NCBI GenBank assembly: GCA_963814095.1
Contig: CAWFBT010000007.1
Location: forward strand, 62,001 to 126,000
Length of the DNA stretch: 64,000 bases
From: JACVRW01 sp963814095
GTDB lineage: Bacteria; Actinomycetota; Thermoleophilia; Solirubrobacterales; Thermoleophilaceae
Reading direction: 5' to 3'
Shown: positions 44,175 to 54,425 of the stretch, piece by piece
How positions within the stretch are numbered: position 1 is the first letter of the stretch
Layout of the letters: each line of letters begins with the position of its first letter
Made by a program: the position numbers and the translations under genes
The notes under the pieces: generated by a model
Told to the model about the DNA's origin: nothing
Seen by the model: the letters and a program-made list of their open reading frames with translations, nothing else
Database searches by the model: none

Positions 44175-45554
44175 ATGCTGGCCGAGCAGCTAGTCGGGGA
44201 GGCGCGGGCGCGCCACCCACGAGGAATGGACGCGCGCGAGCGCAGGGTCCTGGGGATTTCCGCTGCGCTCTTCCTCGCCGCCGCGATCGCGATCGCGGCG
44301 CTGCTGCCTTCCGAACGCGAGTTCCAGCCGTTGCTGCTGGTCGGCCTGGTGGCCGGCTACGCCCTGATCTCGCGGGTCCGCTTCGAGGTCGGCAATTGGT
44401 TCGTGGTGCCGGAGTCGCTCGTATTCGTACCGCTTGTCCTGCTGGCTCCGCTGCCGTACGTGCCGCTGCTGGTGGCGCTGGCGTCGGTGCTGTCCGTGCT
44501 GCCCGAGCTCATCAACGGCAGCTGGCACCGCGAGCGAGCGGTCACCTGCCTCAGCGACTGCTGGTTCGCCATCGGGCCGGTGCTCGCGCTGGCCTGGCTC
44601 GCTCCCGGTGAGCCCTCGCTTGCGCACTTCGGCGCCTACGTCGCCGCGTTCGGCGCCCAGTTCGGCTTCGACCTGGCCTGGACCATCCTGCGCGACCGCC
44701 TCATCGACCAGATCCCGTACCGGACGATCATCGACGGCTTCATCGGCACCTTCCGCTTCGACGCGATCCTGACCCCGATCGCCTTCGTGATCACGCTGCC
44801 GGCGGTGGAAGAGCCGCTCATCCTGCTCACGATCGGCCCGCTCGTCTGGCTGCTCGAGACGCTCTCGCGCGACCGGCGCGAGCGCTACACGGCGACGCTC
44901 GAGCTGCAGCGCGCCTATCGCGGCACCGTGATGCTGCTCTCCGACGTCGTGGAGTTCGACGACAAGTACACGGCAGATCACTCGCGCTCGGTCGTCGACC
45001 TGACCCACGCCACGGCCGACGAGCTCGGCATCGACCCGGCGCAGCGCCAGGAGCTCGAGTTCGCGGCCTTGCTGCACGACGTCGGCAAGATCGCGATCCC
45101 GAAGGAGATCCTCAACAAGCCGTCGGCGCTCACCGCCAGCGAGTTCGAGGTGATGAAGACCCACACGATCGAGGGTCAGTTCATGCTCGACCGCGTGGGC
45201 GGCCTGCTCGCGCGGGTCGGCGAGATCGTCCGCTCCTGCCACGAGCGCTGGGACGGCAGCGGCTACCCGGACGGCCTCACGGGCGAGGAGATCCCGCTCG
45301 AGTCGCGCATCGTCTTCGCCGCCGACGCCTACAACGCGATGACCACCGATCGCCCCTACCGCGGCGCGCTGTCACAGCAGCAGGCGATCAACGAGCTGCG
45401 CGCGGGGTCCGGCACGCAGTTCGACCCGCGTGTGATCGACGCGCTCTGCGTGGCCGTCGCCACCACCGATCCCTCCTCGAACCCCGCCGCGGACGAGGTG
45501 CGGGCCCTGCTCGTGCACAGCTCAGTTGCCGATCGGCTCGGCGCCCGCGCCTGA
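44175..45554 (+). CDS. Membrane-bound HD-GYP c-di-GMP phosphodiesterase-like protein
   Basis: A 459-residue protein with a polytopic sensor part (about seven helices, residues 25-235) and a C-terminal HD-GYP domain: YTADHSRSVVDLTHA (about 270), FAALLHDVGKIAIPKEIL (about 300), KTHTIEGQFML (about 329), and the CHERWDGSGYPDGLTGEEIP HD-GYP core (about 354). It should hydrolyse c-di-GMP, matching a pilus system whose PilB has a MshEN-like domain. A likely start is also at ATG 44226 (MDARERR). Convergent with the MFS gene (33-base overlap). Confidence 0.92.
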   Translation: MLAEQLVGEARARHPRGMDARERRVLGISAALFLAAAIAIAALLPSEREFQPLLLVGLVAGYALISRVRFEVGNWFVVPESLVFVPLVLLAPLPYVPLLVALASVLSVLPELINGSWHRERAVTCLSDCWFAIGPVLALAWLAPGEPSLAHFGAYVAAFGAQFGFDLAWTILRDRLIDQIPYRTIIDGFIGTFRFDAILTPIAFVITLPAVEEPLILLTIGPLVWLLETLSRDRRERYTATLELQRAYRGTVMLLSDVVEFDDKYTADHSRSVVDLTHATADELGIDPAQRQELEFAALLHDVGKIAIPKEILNKPSALTASEFEVMKTHTIEGQFMLDRVGGLLARVGEIVRSCHERWDGSGYPDGLTGEEIPLESRIVFAADAYNAMTTDRPYRGALSQQQAINELRAGSGTQFDPRVIDALCVAVATTDPSSNPAADEVRALLVHSSVADRLGARA

Positions 45555-46778
45555 CGCGCCCGCCGCAACTCCCTCTTCCCCGTCCTCGAGCGCGCCCTTG
45601 AGCGCCTGGACGGAGACAAGCCAGGTGCCGATCGTGCCGACCCCGGCCGCCACCAGCAGCTCTCGCACGCCGATCAGCGAGACGAGCGCGCCGGCGCAGA
45701 TGAAGGCGGCGCCGAACGCCCACGCCGAGAGGGCGTCCTTGATCCCGAAGGCGCGTCCCGCGAGCCGGTCCGGAACGAACGCCTGGATGATCTGGCGCTC
45801 GAAGACGAGCAGCATCCCGTTGCCGAGCCCCGCGATCGCAAAGGCGACGAGCGCCGCGGCGTAGTTCGGCGCGACGCCCGAGCTGAGAAAGCCGGCGCCC
45901 AGGACGAGCACGCCGAGCTGGTAGCGCGACTTCAGCAGCTTCGCGCTCCCTCCGCGCGTGCCCGACAGCGAGCCGACGATGAAGCCGAGGCCGAAGGAGG
46001 TCGCGAGCACCGAGTAGCCGACGTCGGTGCTGTCCAGCACGTCCTCGGCGAACGGAAGCTCAGCGACGTTGAACACGCCCGCGAAGAAGAGCGCGCCCGC
46101 GGACACGCCGAGCACGATCCTGATGCCGGTCATGCCAGCCGTCGCGGTCAGGCCCTCGCGCGCCTCCTGCAGCAGCGAGGGCCGGCGCGCCTCCGCGCGC
46201 ACGGGCGTCTCGCCGAAGCGCAGGCCCGCGAGCACGACCGCGGAGATCGCGAAGGTCACGCCGTTCGCGATCGTGAGGCTCTCGGGGCTGCTGACCAGAA
46301 GCACCGCCGCCGCGATCGCCGGGCCGGCGGTGAAGCCGAGGTCGGCTATCGCGCCGTAGACGGACGTGGCTGCCGGCAGCCGCCGGGGCTCGACCAGGCC
46401 GGGCAGCGAGGCGAGCGCGGCAGGCGCGTAGAGGCCGGTCCCGCAGCCGGCGACGAGCGCGAGCGCCAGCGTCAACTCGATCGAGCCGGCGAATCCGATG
46501 CCGACGAACGCGCCGAAGCGCAGGATGTCGGCGAGGATCATGCAGCGGCGCCGCGACCAGCGATCCGCTGCCGCCCCGAAGACCGGTCCCAGCAGCATCG
46601 CGGGCAGCAGGTCGGCAAGCAGGACGAGCGTGATCGCCCACGGCGAGTGCCAGCGGTCGTAGGCGATCAGTAGCAGCGCTACGTACCCGGCTCCGTTCCC
46701 GAGAGCGGACTGCGCGAGCGCTGCAAAGAACCAGCGAGCGCGCCTCTCGGCAGCGAAGAGGTCGATCAACCCACGCAA
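45522..46778 (-). CDS. MFS transporter
   Basis: A 418-residue 12-helix major facilitator with YDRWHSPWAITLVLLADLLPAML, the loop-2-like GAAADRWSRRRCMILADI and a second-half repeat KSRYQLGVLVLGAGF. Resembles DHA3-like drug or macrocycle exporters and enterobactin-type permeases, but no substrate can be named. The TTG start is 41 bases after a strongly structured non-coding segment, which might control it. Confidence 0.88.
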   Translation of the reverse strand: MRGLIDLFAAERRARWFFAALAQSALGNGAGYVALLLIAYDRWHSPWAITLVLLADLLPAMLLGPVFGAAADRWSRRRCMILADILRFGAFVGIGFAGSIELTLALALVAGCGTGLYAPAALASLPGLVEPRRLPAATSVYGAIADLGFTAGPAIAAAVLLVSSPESLTIANGVTFAISAVVLAGLRFGETPVRAEARRPSLLQEAREGLTATAGMTGIRIVLGVSAGALFFAGVFNVAELPFAEDVLDSTDVGYSVLATSFGLGFIVGSLSGTRGGSAKLLKSRYQLGVLVLGAGFLSSGVAPNYAAALVAFAIAGLGNGMLLVFERQIIQAFVPDRLAGRAFGIKDALSAWAFGAAFICAGALVSLIGVRELLVAAGVGTIGTWLVSVQALKGALEDGEEGVAAGASGAGAEPIGN

Positions 46779-46819
46779 AGCAGCCCCAGCCTAGACAGAC
46801 CGGACCCGACTCTGACCCT

Positions 46820-46897
46820 GGAGGGCAAATCGCGCCGAAGCGCGATATCAGTATGCGAAATTAGCCGCGACGGCTGGGCATCTGAGAGTTCCCCTCC
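46820..46897. ncRNA. Candidate structured RNA: three-helix junction-like element
   Basis: A closing helix GGAGGG (46820-46825) / CCCTCC (46892-46897) encloses two side helices. One is a perfect 7-bp hairpin ATCGCGC-CGAA-GCGCGAT (46829-46846); the other is ATGC...AGCCG-CGA-CGGCT...GCAT (46853-46881) with an internal loop. A further hairpin follows (46902-46929, CGGCTGGG/CCCAGTCG with one G-U). Read on the minus strand the element ends 41 bases before the MFS start, suiting a leader. It fits no riboswitch consensus I know. Strand and function are inference; only the base pairing is seen. Confidence 0.4.
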
Positions 46898-47062
46898 AAG
46901 TCGGCTGGGCCTACGTACCCGACCCAGTCGGTGGTCACCTGCACGGACTGCGAGTCTGAGCTCGCCCGAATCGGCGCTCACTCTGGCAGATAGCAGGAGT
47001 TTTGTCACGTTTTTTTTGCACGAACCGGTGCAAAAGTCATGCGTTTGGAGGTCTCTGAGCTT

Positions 47063-47081
47063 GCCCGCCGAATCGGCGGGC
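47063..47081 (-). terminator. Hairpin after the opp operon
   Basis: A perfect 8-bp stem GCCCGCCG-AAT-CGGCGGGC begins 23 bases past the oppF stop codon read leftwards. There is no U-run after it, but actinobacterial terminators often lack one. Confidence 0.5.
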
Positions 47082-47103
47082 GCAGAGGCCGGCGGGCGGC
47101 GGT

Positions 47104-48242
<1,139 letters not shown>

Positions 48243-48246
<4 letters not shown>

Positions 48247-49331
48247 TGAACCGCGCCCGCCTTCGTTGGGAGCCCGATCTCGCCGGGCCGGACCTCGCGC
48301 AGCTCGCGCTTCTGCTCAGCGGTGAGCCAGCAACGGTCCAGGTGCGAGGGGTTCCTGTCCGAACGCGCCTCGAGCGGCGGCACCTCCATGCACTTCGCGA
48401 ACTCGTGCGGGCAGCGCGGCCGGAAGTGGCAGCCCTCGGGCCGGTCCCCGAGCGACGGCGGCAGGCCCGCGATCGCCGGCAGCCGCTCGGGCCGCGGCCG
48501 GTCGACGCGCGTGATCGAGCCGAGCAGGCCCCAGGTGTAGGGATGCTGCGGGTCGTAGAAGATCTCGTCGAGCGTGCCGTGCTCGACGATCCGGCCCGAG
48601 TACATGACGGCGATGCGGTCCGCGATGTCTGCCACCACGCCGAGGTCGTGCGTGACGAGGATCACCGCGGCGCCCGTCTCGTCGCGCAGTTCGCGGATGC
48701 GCTGCAGGATCTGCGCCTGGATCGTCACGTCGAGCGCCGTCGTGGGCTCGTCGGCGATCAGGATCGACGGATTGCACGAGAGCGCGAGGGCGATCATCAC
48801 GCGCTGGCGCATTCCGCCGGAGAACTCGTGCGGGTAGGAGTCGAGCCGGTCGCGTGCGCGCGGGATCCCGACCTTGTCGAGCAGCTCGATCGCCCGCTCG
48901 CGGGCCTGCTGGTCAGGCAGCGCCTCGTGCTCCTGGATCTGCTCGATGATCTGCCCCCCGATCTTGAGGACCGGGTTCAGGGAGGTCATCGGGTCCTGGA
49001 AGATCATCGCGATCTCGGCGCCGCGCACGCGGCGCAGGTCGTCCTCGCTCGCCCCGATCAGCTCGGTGCCCTTGTAGTGCGCGGTGCCCTCGAACTCCGA
49101 GTTGGGCGAGCGGGTCAGGCCCATCAGCGTCATTGCCGTGACGGACTTGCCCGAGCCCGACTCGCCCACGACCGCCAGCACCTCGCCGGCCGCGAGGTCG
49201 AACGAGACGCCGTCGACCGCGCTGACGAGCCCGTCCTCGGTGGCGAACGAGACGCGCAGGTCGCGCACCTCGAGCAGCTGGTCGGCGCCGGAGGGGCGAG
49301 GGGGATCGGTGGCGGTCTCGGGTGTGCTCAC
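48243..49331 (-). CDS. oppD: Peptide ABC transporter ATP-binding protein (OppD/DppD type)
   Basis: A 362-residue ATPase: Walker A GESGSGKSVT (about residue 54), signature FSGGMRQRVMIALAL (about 167), Walker B ILIADEPTTALDVTIQA (about 190), and the C-terminal region with GCHFRPRCPHEFAKC that binds an Fe-S or metal-type site in related proteins. Partners with OppF. Overlaps oppB by four bases. Confidence 0.94.
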
Positions 49332-50275
49332 TGCAGCCGGATCCGCGGGTCGAGGACCGCGTACATGATGTCGACGACCGCGTTCAGCGCGACGATGAAG
49401 AAGGCGGCGAAGAGCGTGACCGCGAGCACCGGCGGCACGTCGAGCTGGCCGATCGAGTCGGCGGCGTACTGCCCCACGCCCTGCAGGTCGAAGACGGTCT
49501 CGGTCAGGATCGCCCCGCCGCCGAGCACGGCACCGAAGTCGAGCCCCCAGAGCGTGATGATCGGGATCATCGAGTTGCGCAGGACGTGCTTGAGCATGAT
49601 CTGGCGCTCAGACAGGCCCTTGGCGCGCGCGGTGCGCACGTAGTCCTCGTTGATGGTGTCGAGCACGTTCGAGCGCAGCACCCGCGAGTAGAACCCGATG
49701 AACAGGATGGCCAGCGCCGTCCACGGCAGGATCAGGTGGTAGAACCAATCGATCGGGTTCTCCGTGAACTCGACGTACCCCCCGTTGGGGAACCAGCCGA
49801 GCCTGAAGCCCAGGTAGTGGTTCATCAGCGCCCCGATCCAGAACACCGGCATCGAGATGCCGATGAGCGCGATGATCGTCAGGCCGCGGTCGGCGAACTT
49901 CCCCGCCTTGACGGCGCTGTAGAGCCCGAAGCAGACCGCGACGAACATCCATAGCAGCGCTGCGCCGATCGCGAGCGAGAACGTGCGCGGGATGCCCTTG
50001 ATGATCTCCTCGTTCACGGGCAGCTGCGTGATGTACGACTCCAGGTCGCCCGTGAAGACCTTCTTCATGGTCGTGATGTACTGCTGCGGCAGGCTGTCGT
50101 TGAAGCCCCACTCCTCACGGATCGCCTCGATCGTCGACTCGCTCGCCTGCCGGCCCGCCATGCGCACGGCCGGGTCGGAGTTCGGGATCACGTTGAAGAT
50201 CAGGAAGACGAGCACCGAGACGGCGAACATCACCAACACCATCTGGCCGAGCCGGCGGATGATGAAGCGGGCCAC
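49328..50275 (-). CDS. oppB: Peptide ABC transporter permease (OppB/DppB type)
   Basis: A 315-residue six-helix permease with the N-terminal FIIRRLGQMVLVMFAVSVLVF helix and the EAA loop region YVRTARAKGLSERQIMLKHVLRN, which docks the ATPases. NSMIPIITLWGL and GGAILTETVFDLQGVGQY are family features. GTG start directly abuts the oppC stop. Confidence 0.94.
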   Translation of the reverse strand: MARFIIRRLGQMVLVMFAVSVLVFLIFNVIPNSDPAVRMAGRQASESTIEAIREEWGFNDSLPQQYITTMKKVFTGDLESYITQLPVNEEIIKGIPRTFSLAIGAALLWMFVAVCFGLYSAVKAGKFADRGLTIIALIGISMPVFWIGALMNHYLGFRLGWFPNGGYVEFTENPIDWFYHLILPWTALAILFIGFYSRVLRSNVLDTINEDYVRTARAKGLSERQIMLKHVLRNSMIPIITLWGLDFGAVLGGGAILTETVFDLQGVGQYAADSIGQLDVPPVLAVTLFAAFFIVALNAVVDIMYAVLDPRIRLQ

Positions 50276-51326
50276 CTAGCGCTCCAGCCGCACCTTCGCT
50301 CGCGGATCGAGCGCGTCGCGCACGCCGTCGCCGAAGACGTTCAGCGACAGGACGGTGAGCACGAGCATCACGCCCGGCACGATCGTCAGATGAGGCGCGG
50401 TGGCGATGCGGTCGATGCCGTCGTCGATCATCGTGCCCCAGGACGGGTTCGGCGGGCGCACCCCGGCGCCCAGGAAGGACAGCGCGGCCTCGAGCAGGAT
50501 CGCGTTGGCGATCAGCAGGGTGAAGAAGACGAGCAACGTCGAGGTCAGGTTCGGCACGACCTCGGTGAACATGATCCGGATCGGCCCGGCGCCCTGCGCG
50601 CGCGAGGCCTCGACGAACTCCTTCTCGCGTAACGAGAGGACCTGGCCGCGGATCGGCCTCGCCATGTATGGCACGTAGACGACGCCGATGATCAGGATCG
50701 GCACCCAGAGCGAGTCGCCCGGATACCTCGATGGGGCCGATCTTGATACCGCCCAGCGCGAGTGCCACACCCAGCGCGACACCGAGAATGACCACGGGGA
50801 AGGACCAGACGACGTCCAGGCCCGCTCGGATGATGGAGTCCGACCACCCCCTGAAGTAGCCGGCGATCACGCCGAAGAAGATCGACAGGACCGTCGTCAT
50901 GAAGGCCGCCGCGATTCCGATCAGGAGCGAGTTGCGGCCTCCGTACAGGAGCCGGACCATGATGTCGCGTCCGTTGGGATCGGCACCGAGGAAGAACTTG
51001 CCGTCGGCCTTGAGCCACTGCGGCCCGATCGGCACGCCGTCGAGTGCGACGACGTTCACCTTCTCGCCGTCGACCGTGATGGTGTCGGAGAGGTGATTCT
51101 CGGTCGACGTGGTCTTGGCCACGTTGTCGGCCCACAGCGGCGCCGCCACGCAGGCGAGCACGAGCAGGACGAAGAGCACACCGAACGCGATCGCGACCTT
51201 GTTGCGGCGCAGGCGCCTCAGCCCGAGCCGCCATGGCCCCACGCCGTGCACGTGCTCGCGCTCGGCCTCCTGCTCCCAGGCCGCGGGGCCCTGAAGTGTC
51301 TGTTCGAGTGCTGGCTCGGTGGCCAT
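50276..51326 (-). CDS. oppC: Peptide ABC transporter permease (OppC/DppC type), apparent frameshift
   Basis: The first half (RLRRNKVAIAFGVLFVLLVL, then LGADPNGRDIMVRLLYGGRNSL, typical of OppC) reads in one frame to about 50720. The second half with DSLWVPILIIGVVYVPYMARP, EKEFVEASRAQGAGPIRIMF (EAA loop) and LSFLGAGVRPPNPSWG reads in another frame to 50276. Removing one base from the GGG run at 50718-50720 gives EVSGDSLWVP and one protein of about 349 residues. All key segments are intact, so I regard this as an indel artefact or very recent mutation. Start ATG 51326 has the cytoplasmic N-terminal tail common in OppC. Confidence 0.85.
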
Positions 51327-51363
51327 CAGATGCCCGTAGGCCCTCCCCTCGCGAAACACACTA

Positions 51364-51402
51364 CCCCAGCGGGGTGGTGCGCAAGCACCGTCCCCGCCGG
51401 GG
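51364..51402 (-). promoter_or_regulatory. Strong intercistronic stem-loop between the binding-protein gene and oppC
   Basis: CCCCAGCGGGG (51364-51374) and CCCCGCCGGGG (51392-51402) form an 11-bp stem with one G-U pair and an inner GTGC-TTGC-GCAC hairpin. It sits in the 98-base gap after the substrate-binding protein. Such stems often protect the upstream message or attenuate, giving more binding protein than permease. Confidence 0.55.
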
Positions 51403-51424
51403 TTCGCGTGTTACGAGCGGGTTC

Positions 51425-53111
51425 CTACTTCAGGCACCAGCTCGAGTAGTCGTTGAAGTACACCGGATGGAAGAGCGAGCAGTTCTCGAAGTCCATGCGC
51501 TCCGAGAAGAACGTGCTCAGCTTCCGGTGGCCGTAAGGCACGATGTAGTCCCTTTCGACGAGCTCCTTGTTGAGCTCCTCCCACTCGGGCGGCCACCTCG
51601 TCGGTGATCTCCGGCTCCAGGTTCAGCTCGGCGATGCCCTTGGTGATGTCCGGGTCGTCAACGTTGCCCGGGTTCTGGCTGTTCGTCGGCTGGATCGACT
51701 TGCCGTCCACCAGGAAGAAGAAGTTCTTCGGGTGGGGGAAGTCCTGGAACCAGTTCAGGAAGCCCGTCTGGGCCTTCGTCTTGGCGCTTCCGATGGTCTG
51801 GAAGTAGACGCCGCCGTCGAGGATCTTCGGCGTCGCCTTGAAGCCCATCTGGTTGAGCATGTCGGCGTACGCCTCGGTGACCTTGTCGGTCGGATCGTCG
51901 TTGTTGCCGTAGACGGTCACTTCCATGCCGTCCACGCCGGCGTCCTTGATCATCTGCCGCGCCGTCTCGAGGTCAGGCGGCTCGTTCGGGTTGCCCGCCG
52001 GGCAGTCCTCGACGTCGAGCGCCTTGTCGTAGCCCGGCAGGCCGGGCGGCAGGAACGAGCAGCCCGGTGCCAGCTCGCCCGCGAAGATGCGGGCCAGGGC
52101 GGGCTTGTCGACGCCCAGGTTGACCGCCTCACGAACCTTCGGATCGTCGAACGGCGGGAGCCTCGTGTTCATGAAGAAGTAGTACGTGGATGCCGCCGTC
52201 TGCTCGCGGTAGCGATCCGAGTACTCGGCCTTGACCTCAGGCTTGAGGTCGGCCGGGGGCGGATCCTGCATGTAGTCGAGCTCGCCCGAGATCACGTCCT
52301 GAGTCTGGCGCTGGGCCGACTTGACGATCTTGGTCGTGATCTTGTCGATCTTGGCCTCGGGGATGTCCGGGCCGAGGTCCGGGAAGTTCGGGTTCTTCTC
52401 GAGCACGAACTGCCGGTTCGGGACCGACTCGGTGACCATGTAGGTACCGACGCCCGGAGGCGGATCCTCCGTCATCTCCTTGCAGGGCGTGTCGCCCGGC
52501 ACCGGAGCGGCGAACCACATGCCGAGCACGTGGGAGAACGAGCCGTCGGGCTCGGTCAGGTTGATCGTGATGTCACCGGTCTTGTCGTCGGTGACGATGC
52601 CCTTGATGTCGCCCTCGCACTCGCCGGCGTCGACGTAGTCCTGCGCGCCGTCAATACCGAGGAAGAACGCCGAACCACCCGACTCGAGATTGAGAACGCG
52701 CTTGATGGCGTGCTCGAAGTCGGAGGCCTTGACCGCCGAGCCATCGGAGTACTTGAGGCCCTCGCGCAGCTTCAGCTTGTACGTCTTGCCGTCCTCGGAC
52801 ACGTCGGGCAGCGCCTCGGCGAGTCCGGGAATCAGCTCAGAGCCCTCAGGCGCAGGCTTGTGCGGATAGGTGATGAGCGGCGTGTACACGAGCCACAGCG
52901 GCTCGATGCCGTTCACCGTGTAGGTGAGCGCCGGATCAAGGTGGTCAGGCTGCGACGTCTGCGAAATCGTTACAGAGCCGCCGCTCTTGCCGCCGCCGCC
53001 GCTGCCACCGCCGCTGTCTCCGCTGTCGTCGTCGTCGCCACAGGCGGCGATCACGAAGAGCGAGAGGGCGGCGAGGAGCAGCACCAGCGCACGTCTACCG
53101 TGCTTCCCCAT
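51425..53111 (-). CDS. oppA: Peptide-binding lipoprotein of the ABC transporter, apparent frameshift near 3' end
   Basis: An SBP_bac_5-type binding protein. Lipobox LFVIAAC (Cys24), Asp/Gly/Ser linker, then QTSQPDHLDPALTYTVNG, LIPGLAEALPDVSEDGKTYKL and DDPKVREAVNLGVDKPAL, typical of the family. After EITDEVAA the frame is disturbed at the GGG run (51587-51589). Removing one base restores EWEELNKELVERDYIVP and continues to SLFHPVYFNDYSSWCLK and a stop at 51425; otherwise the protein ends in Arg/Leu-rich non-family sequence. Start ATG 53111 has GGAGGG upstream. First gene of the opp operon. Confidence 0.88.
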
Positions 53112-53235
53112 TAAGTCTTCCCTCCAAATTTGCATAGGGCGAGCAGGGTGCCCGCCGCGCTGCAATGTACCCACGCGGTCCCTCATTAAGACGAGGTGCA
53201 ACAAAAACCAAATCTGCGCTTAACGGGGCCCGGCC

Positions 53236-54027
53236 TCAGCCGGCGGCGCCCGGAGGGATGCGCAGAAGTTCTTCGCGCATAACCTGCAACGACTTGCGAA
53301 TCAGGCGCGAGACGTGCATCTGGGAGAGCCCCACGCGCTGAGCGATCTGGGTCTGCGGGAGGCCCTCCTCGAAGCGCATACGAAGGATCTCGCGCTCGCG
53401 CGGAGGCAGCCTGTCGAGTGCCGGCTCGAGCGCGGCGCGCTGCTCGGAGCGCTCGAAGCCCTCGTCCTCGCCGCCGATCGTCTCGAGCGGGTCGAGGTCC
53501 TCCTCGCCGCCCGGGCCGGTCGAGAGCGACACGGTCGAGTAGGCGGACCCGACCTCCATCGCCTCGAGCACCTCCTCCGGCGAGGTCTTGAGCTCCTCGG
53601 CGATCTCACCGATGCTGGGCGAGCGCCCGAGCCGGGCGGTGAGGCGCTCGATCGCCCCCGACATCGAGGCGTTCAGCTCCTGCAGGGCGCGCGGCACGCG
53701 TATCGCCCAGCCCTTGTCGCGGAAGTGACGCTTGATCTCGCCGACCACGTTCGGCGTCGCATAGGTGGCTAGCGAGACCTCGCGCGCCAGCTCGAAGCGG
53801 TCGATCGCCTTGATCAGGCCGATCGCGCCGACCTGCTCGATGTCCTCGAGCGCCTCGCCGCGGCCGGCGTAGCGGCGGGCGAGCGAGCGCACGAGCGGCA
53901 GGTGACGCTCGATCAGCTCCTCGCGCGCCGTCATGTCGCCGCGGTCGTGATAGCGGCGGAGCAGCTCACGGTCCTCTTCCCGTGCCTTTTCGCCGGACAC
54001 GTCGTTACGGCGCTGTGGCACGTTCAC
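53236..54027 (-). CDS. Sigma-B/F/G-type alternative sigma factor
   Basis: A 263-residue sigma-70 group 3 factor. Regions: ELIERHLPLVRSLARRYAGRGEALEDIEQVG (2.1-2.2), IGLIKAIDRFEL and SLATYATPNVVGEIKRHFRDK (2.3-2.4), region 3 with RVPRALQELNASM, and region 4 LPPREREILRMRFEEGLPQTQIAQRVGLSQMHVSRLIR. It probably controls a general-stress regulon. It overlaps the RsbW-like gene (ATGA), matching sigB operon logic. Confidence 0.93.
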   Translation of the reverse strand: MNVPQRRNDVSGEKAREEDRELLRRYHDRGDMTAREELIERHLPLVRSLARRYAGRGEALEDIEQVGAIGLIKAIDRFELAREVSLATYATPNVVGEIKRHFRDKGWAIRVPRALQELNASMSGAIERLTARLGRSPSIGEIAEELKTSPEEVLEAMEVGSAYSTVSLSTGPGGEEDLDPLETIGGEDEGFERSEQRAALEPALDRLPPREREILRMRFEEGLPQTQIAQRVGLSQMHVSRLIRKSLQVMREELLRIPPGAAG

Positions 54028-54425
54028 ACGATGCCCTTGCGCTTGACGAGGCGGACGACCACCCGGCCGTCATCGACCGTCTCGACGCCGAACGAGTCCA
54101 CAACCGTCTGAAGGATGCGCCGCAGCGTCAGCACGCCGGGCCGCCCGTCGCCGTCGGCGAGGGCCTCCGCGATGGCGCTCGTCGACAGTGGGCCCACGCG
54201 CGCGCGAATGCCGTCCTCGACGATCTCGAAGGAGAGGCTCACGCTGCCGACCTGACCCGCCTCGGCAAGCAGCCGCTCCACGGCGAGTTGTAGATCGTCG
54301 ATTTCCTCGAACGCGAAATCGACACGCTCAGCGATGCCTCCGATGATCAGGCGAACGACCGCCTGAAAGTCGCCGGAGAGCGGCGCCTCGAGCTCGATGA
54401 GCTCTCGCTCGGCAGCCTGATTCAC
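54024..54425 (-). CDS. RsbW-like anti-sigma/HATPase-fold protein, N-box altered
   Basis: A 133-residue protein with the RsbW/SpoIIAB-like layout: RLIIGGIAERVDFAFEEIDDLQLAVERLLAEAG (helix 1 and the would-be N-box), beta strands, and LTLRRILQTVVDSFGVE. The usual N-box has an Asn and Glu for Mg-ATP binding (EaxxNA); here residues 41-55 read EIDDLQLAVERLLAE, with no Asn. The Gly-rich ATP lid is also not clear. It may have lost ATP binding and kinase activity and work as a simple binding anti-sigma or partner-switch relic. Overlaps both neighbours by four bases. Confidence 0.75.
   Translation of the reverse strand: MNQAAERELIELEAPLSGDFQAVVRLIIGGIAERVDFAFEEIDDLQLAVERLLAEAGQVGSVSLSFEIVEDGIRARVGPLSTSAIAEALADGDGRPGVLTLRRILQTVVDSFGVETVDDGRVVVRLVKRKGIV

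Larger units (their letters stand above)
46779..47103. other. 325-base gene-free region with multiple foldable segments
   Basis: Lies between the MFS start and the oppF stop. It contains the junction-like structure at 46820-46897, a hairpin at 46902-46929, a near-repeat (TCTGAGCTCGCCC-GAATCGGCG at 46955 and TCTGAGCTTGCCC-...-GAATCGGCG at 47053), a T-run next to an inverted repeat TTTTGCAC/GTGCAAAA (47014-47035) and the hairpin at 47063-47081. No protein-coding signal on either strand looks real. Confidence 0.6.

Noticed and set aside
46820..46897. c-di-GMP-I (GEMM) riboswitch on the plus strand, starting with AGGGCAAA and a CGAA-capped hairpin
   Set aside because: The conserved ligand-site sequences after the first hairpin are missing, and no plus-strand gene follows to be regulated.
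46766..47008. Small minus-strand open frame of 80 codons before the MFS gene
   Set aside because: No RBS, no motif, and it covers the folded non-coding segment.
47010..47035. Poly-T run with inverted repeat TTTTGCAC/GTGCAAAA as a Rho-independent terminator
   Set aside because: On the plus strand the T run precedes the stem and on the minus strand A residues follow it, so it fits neither direction.
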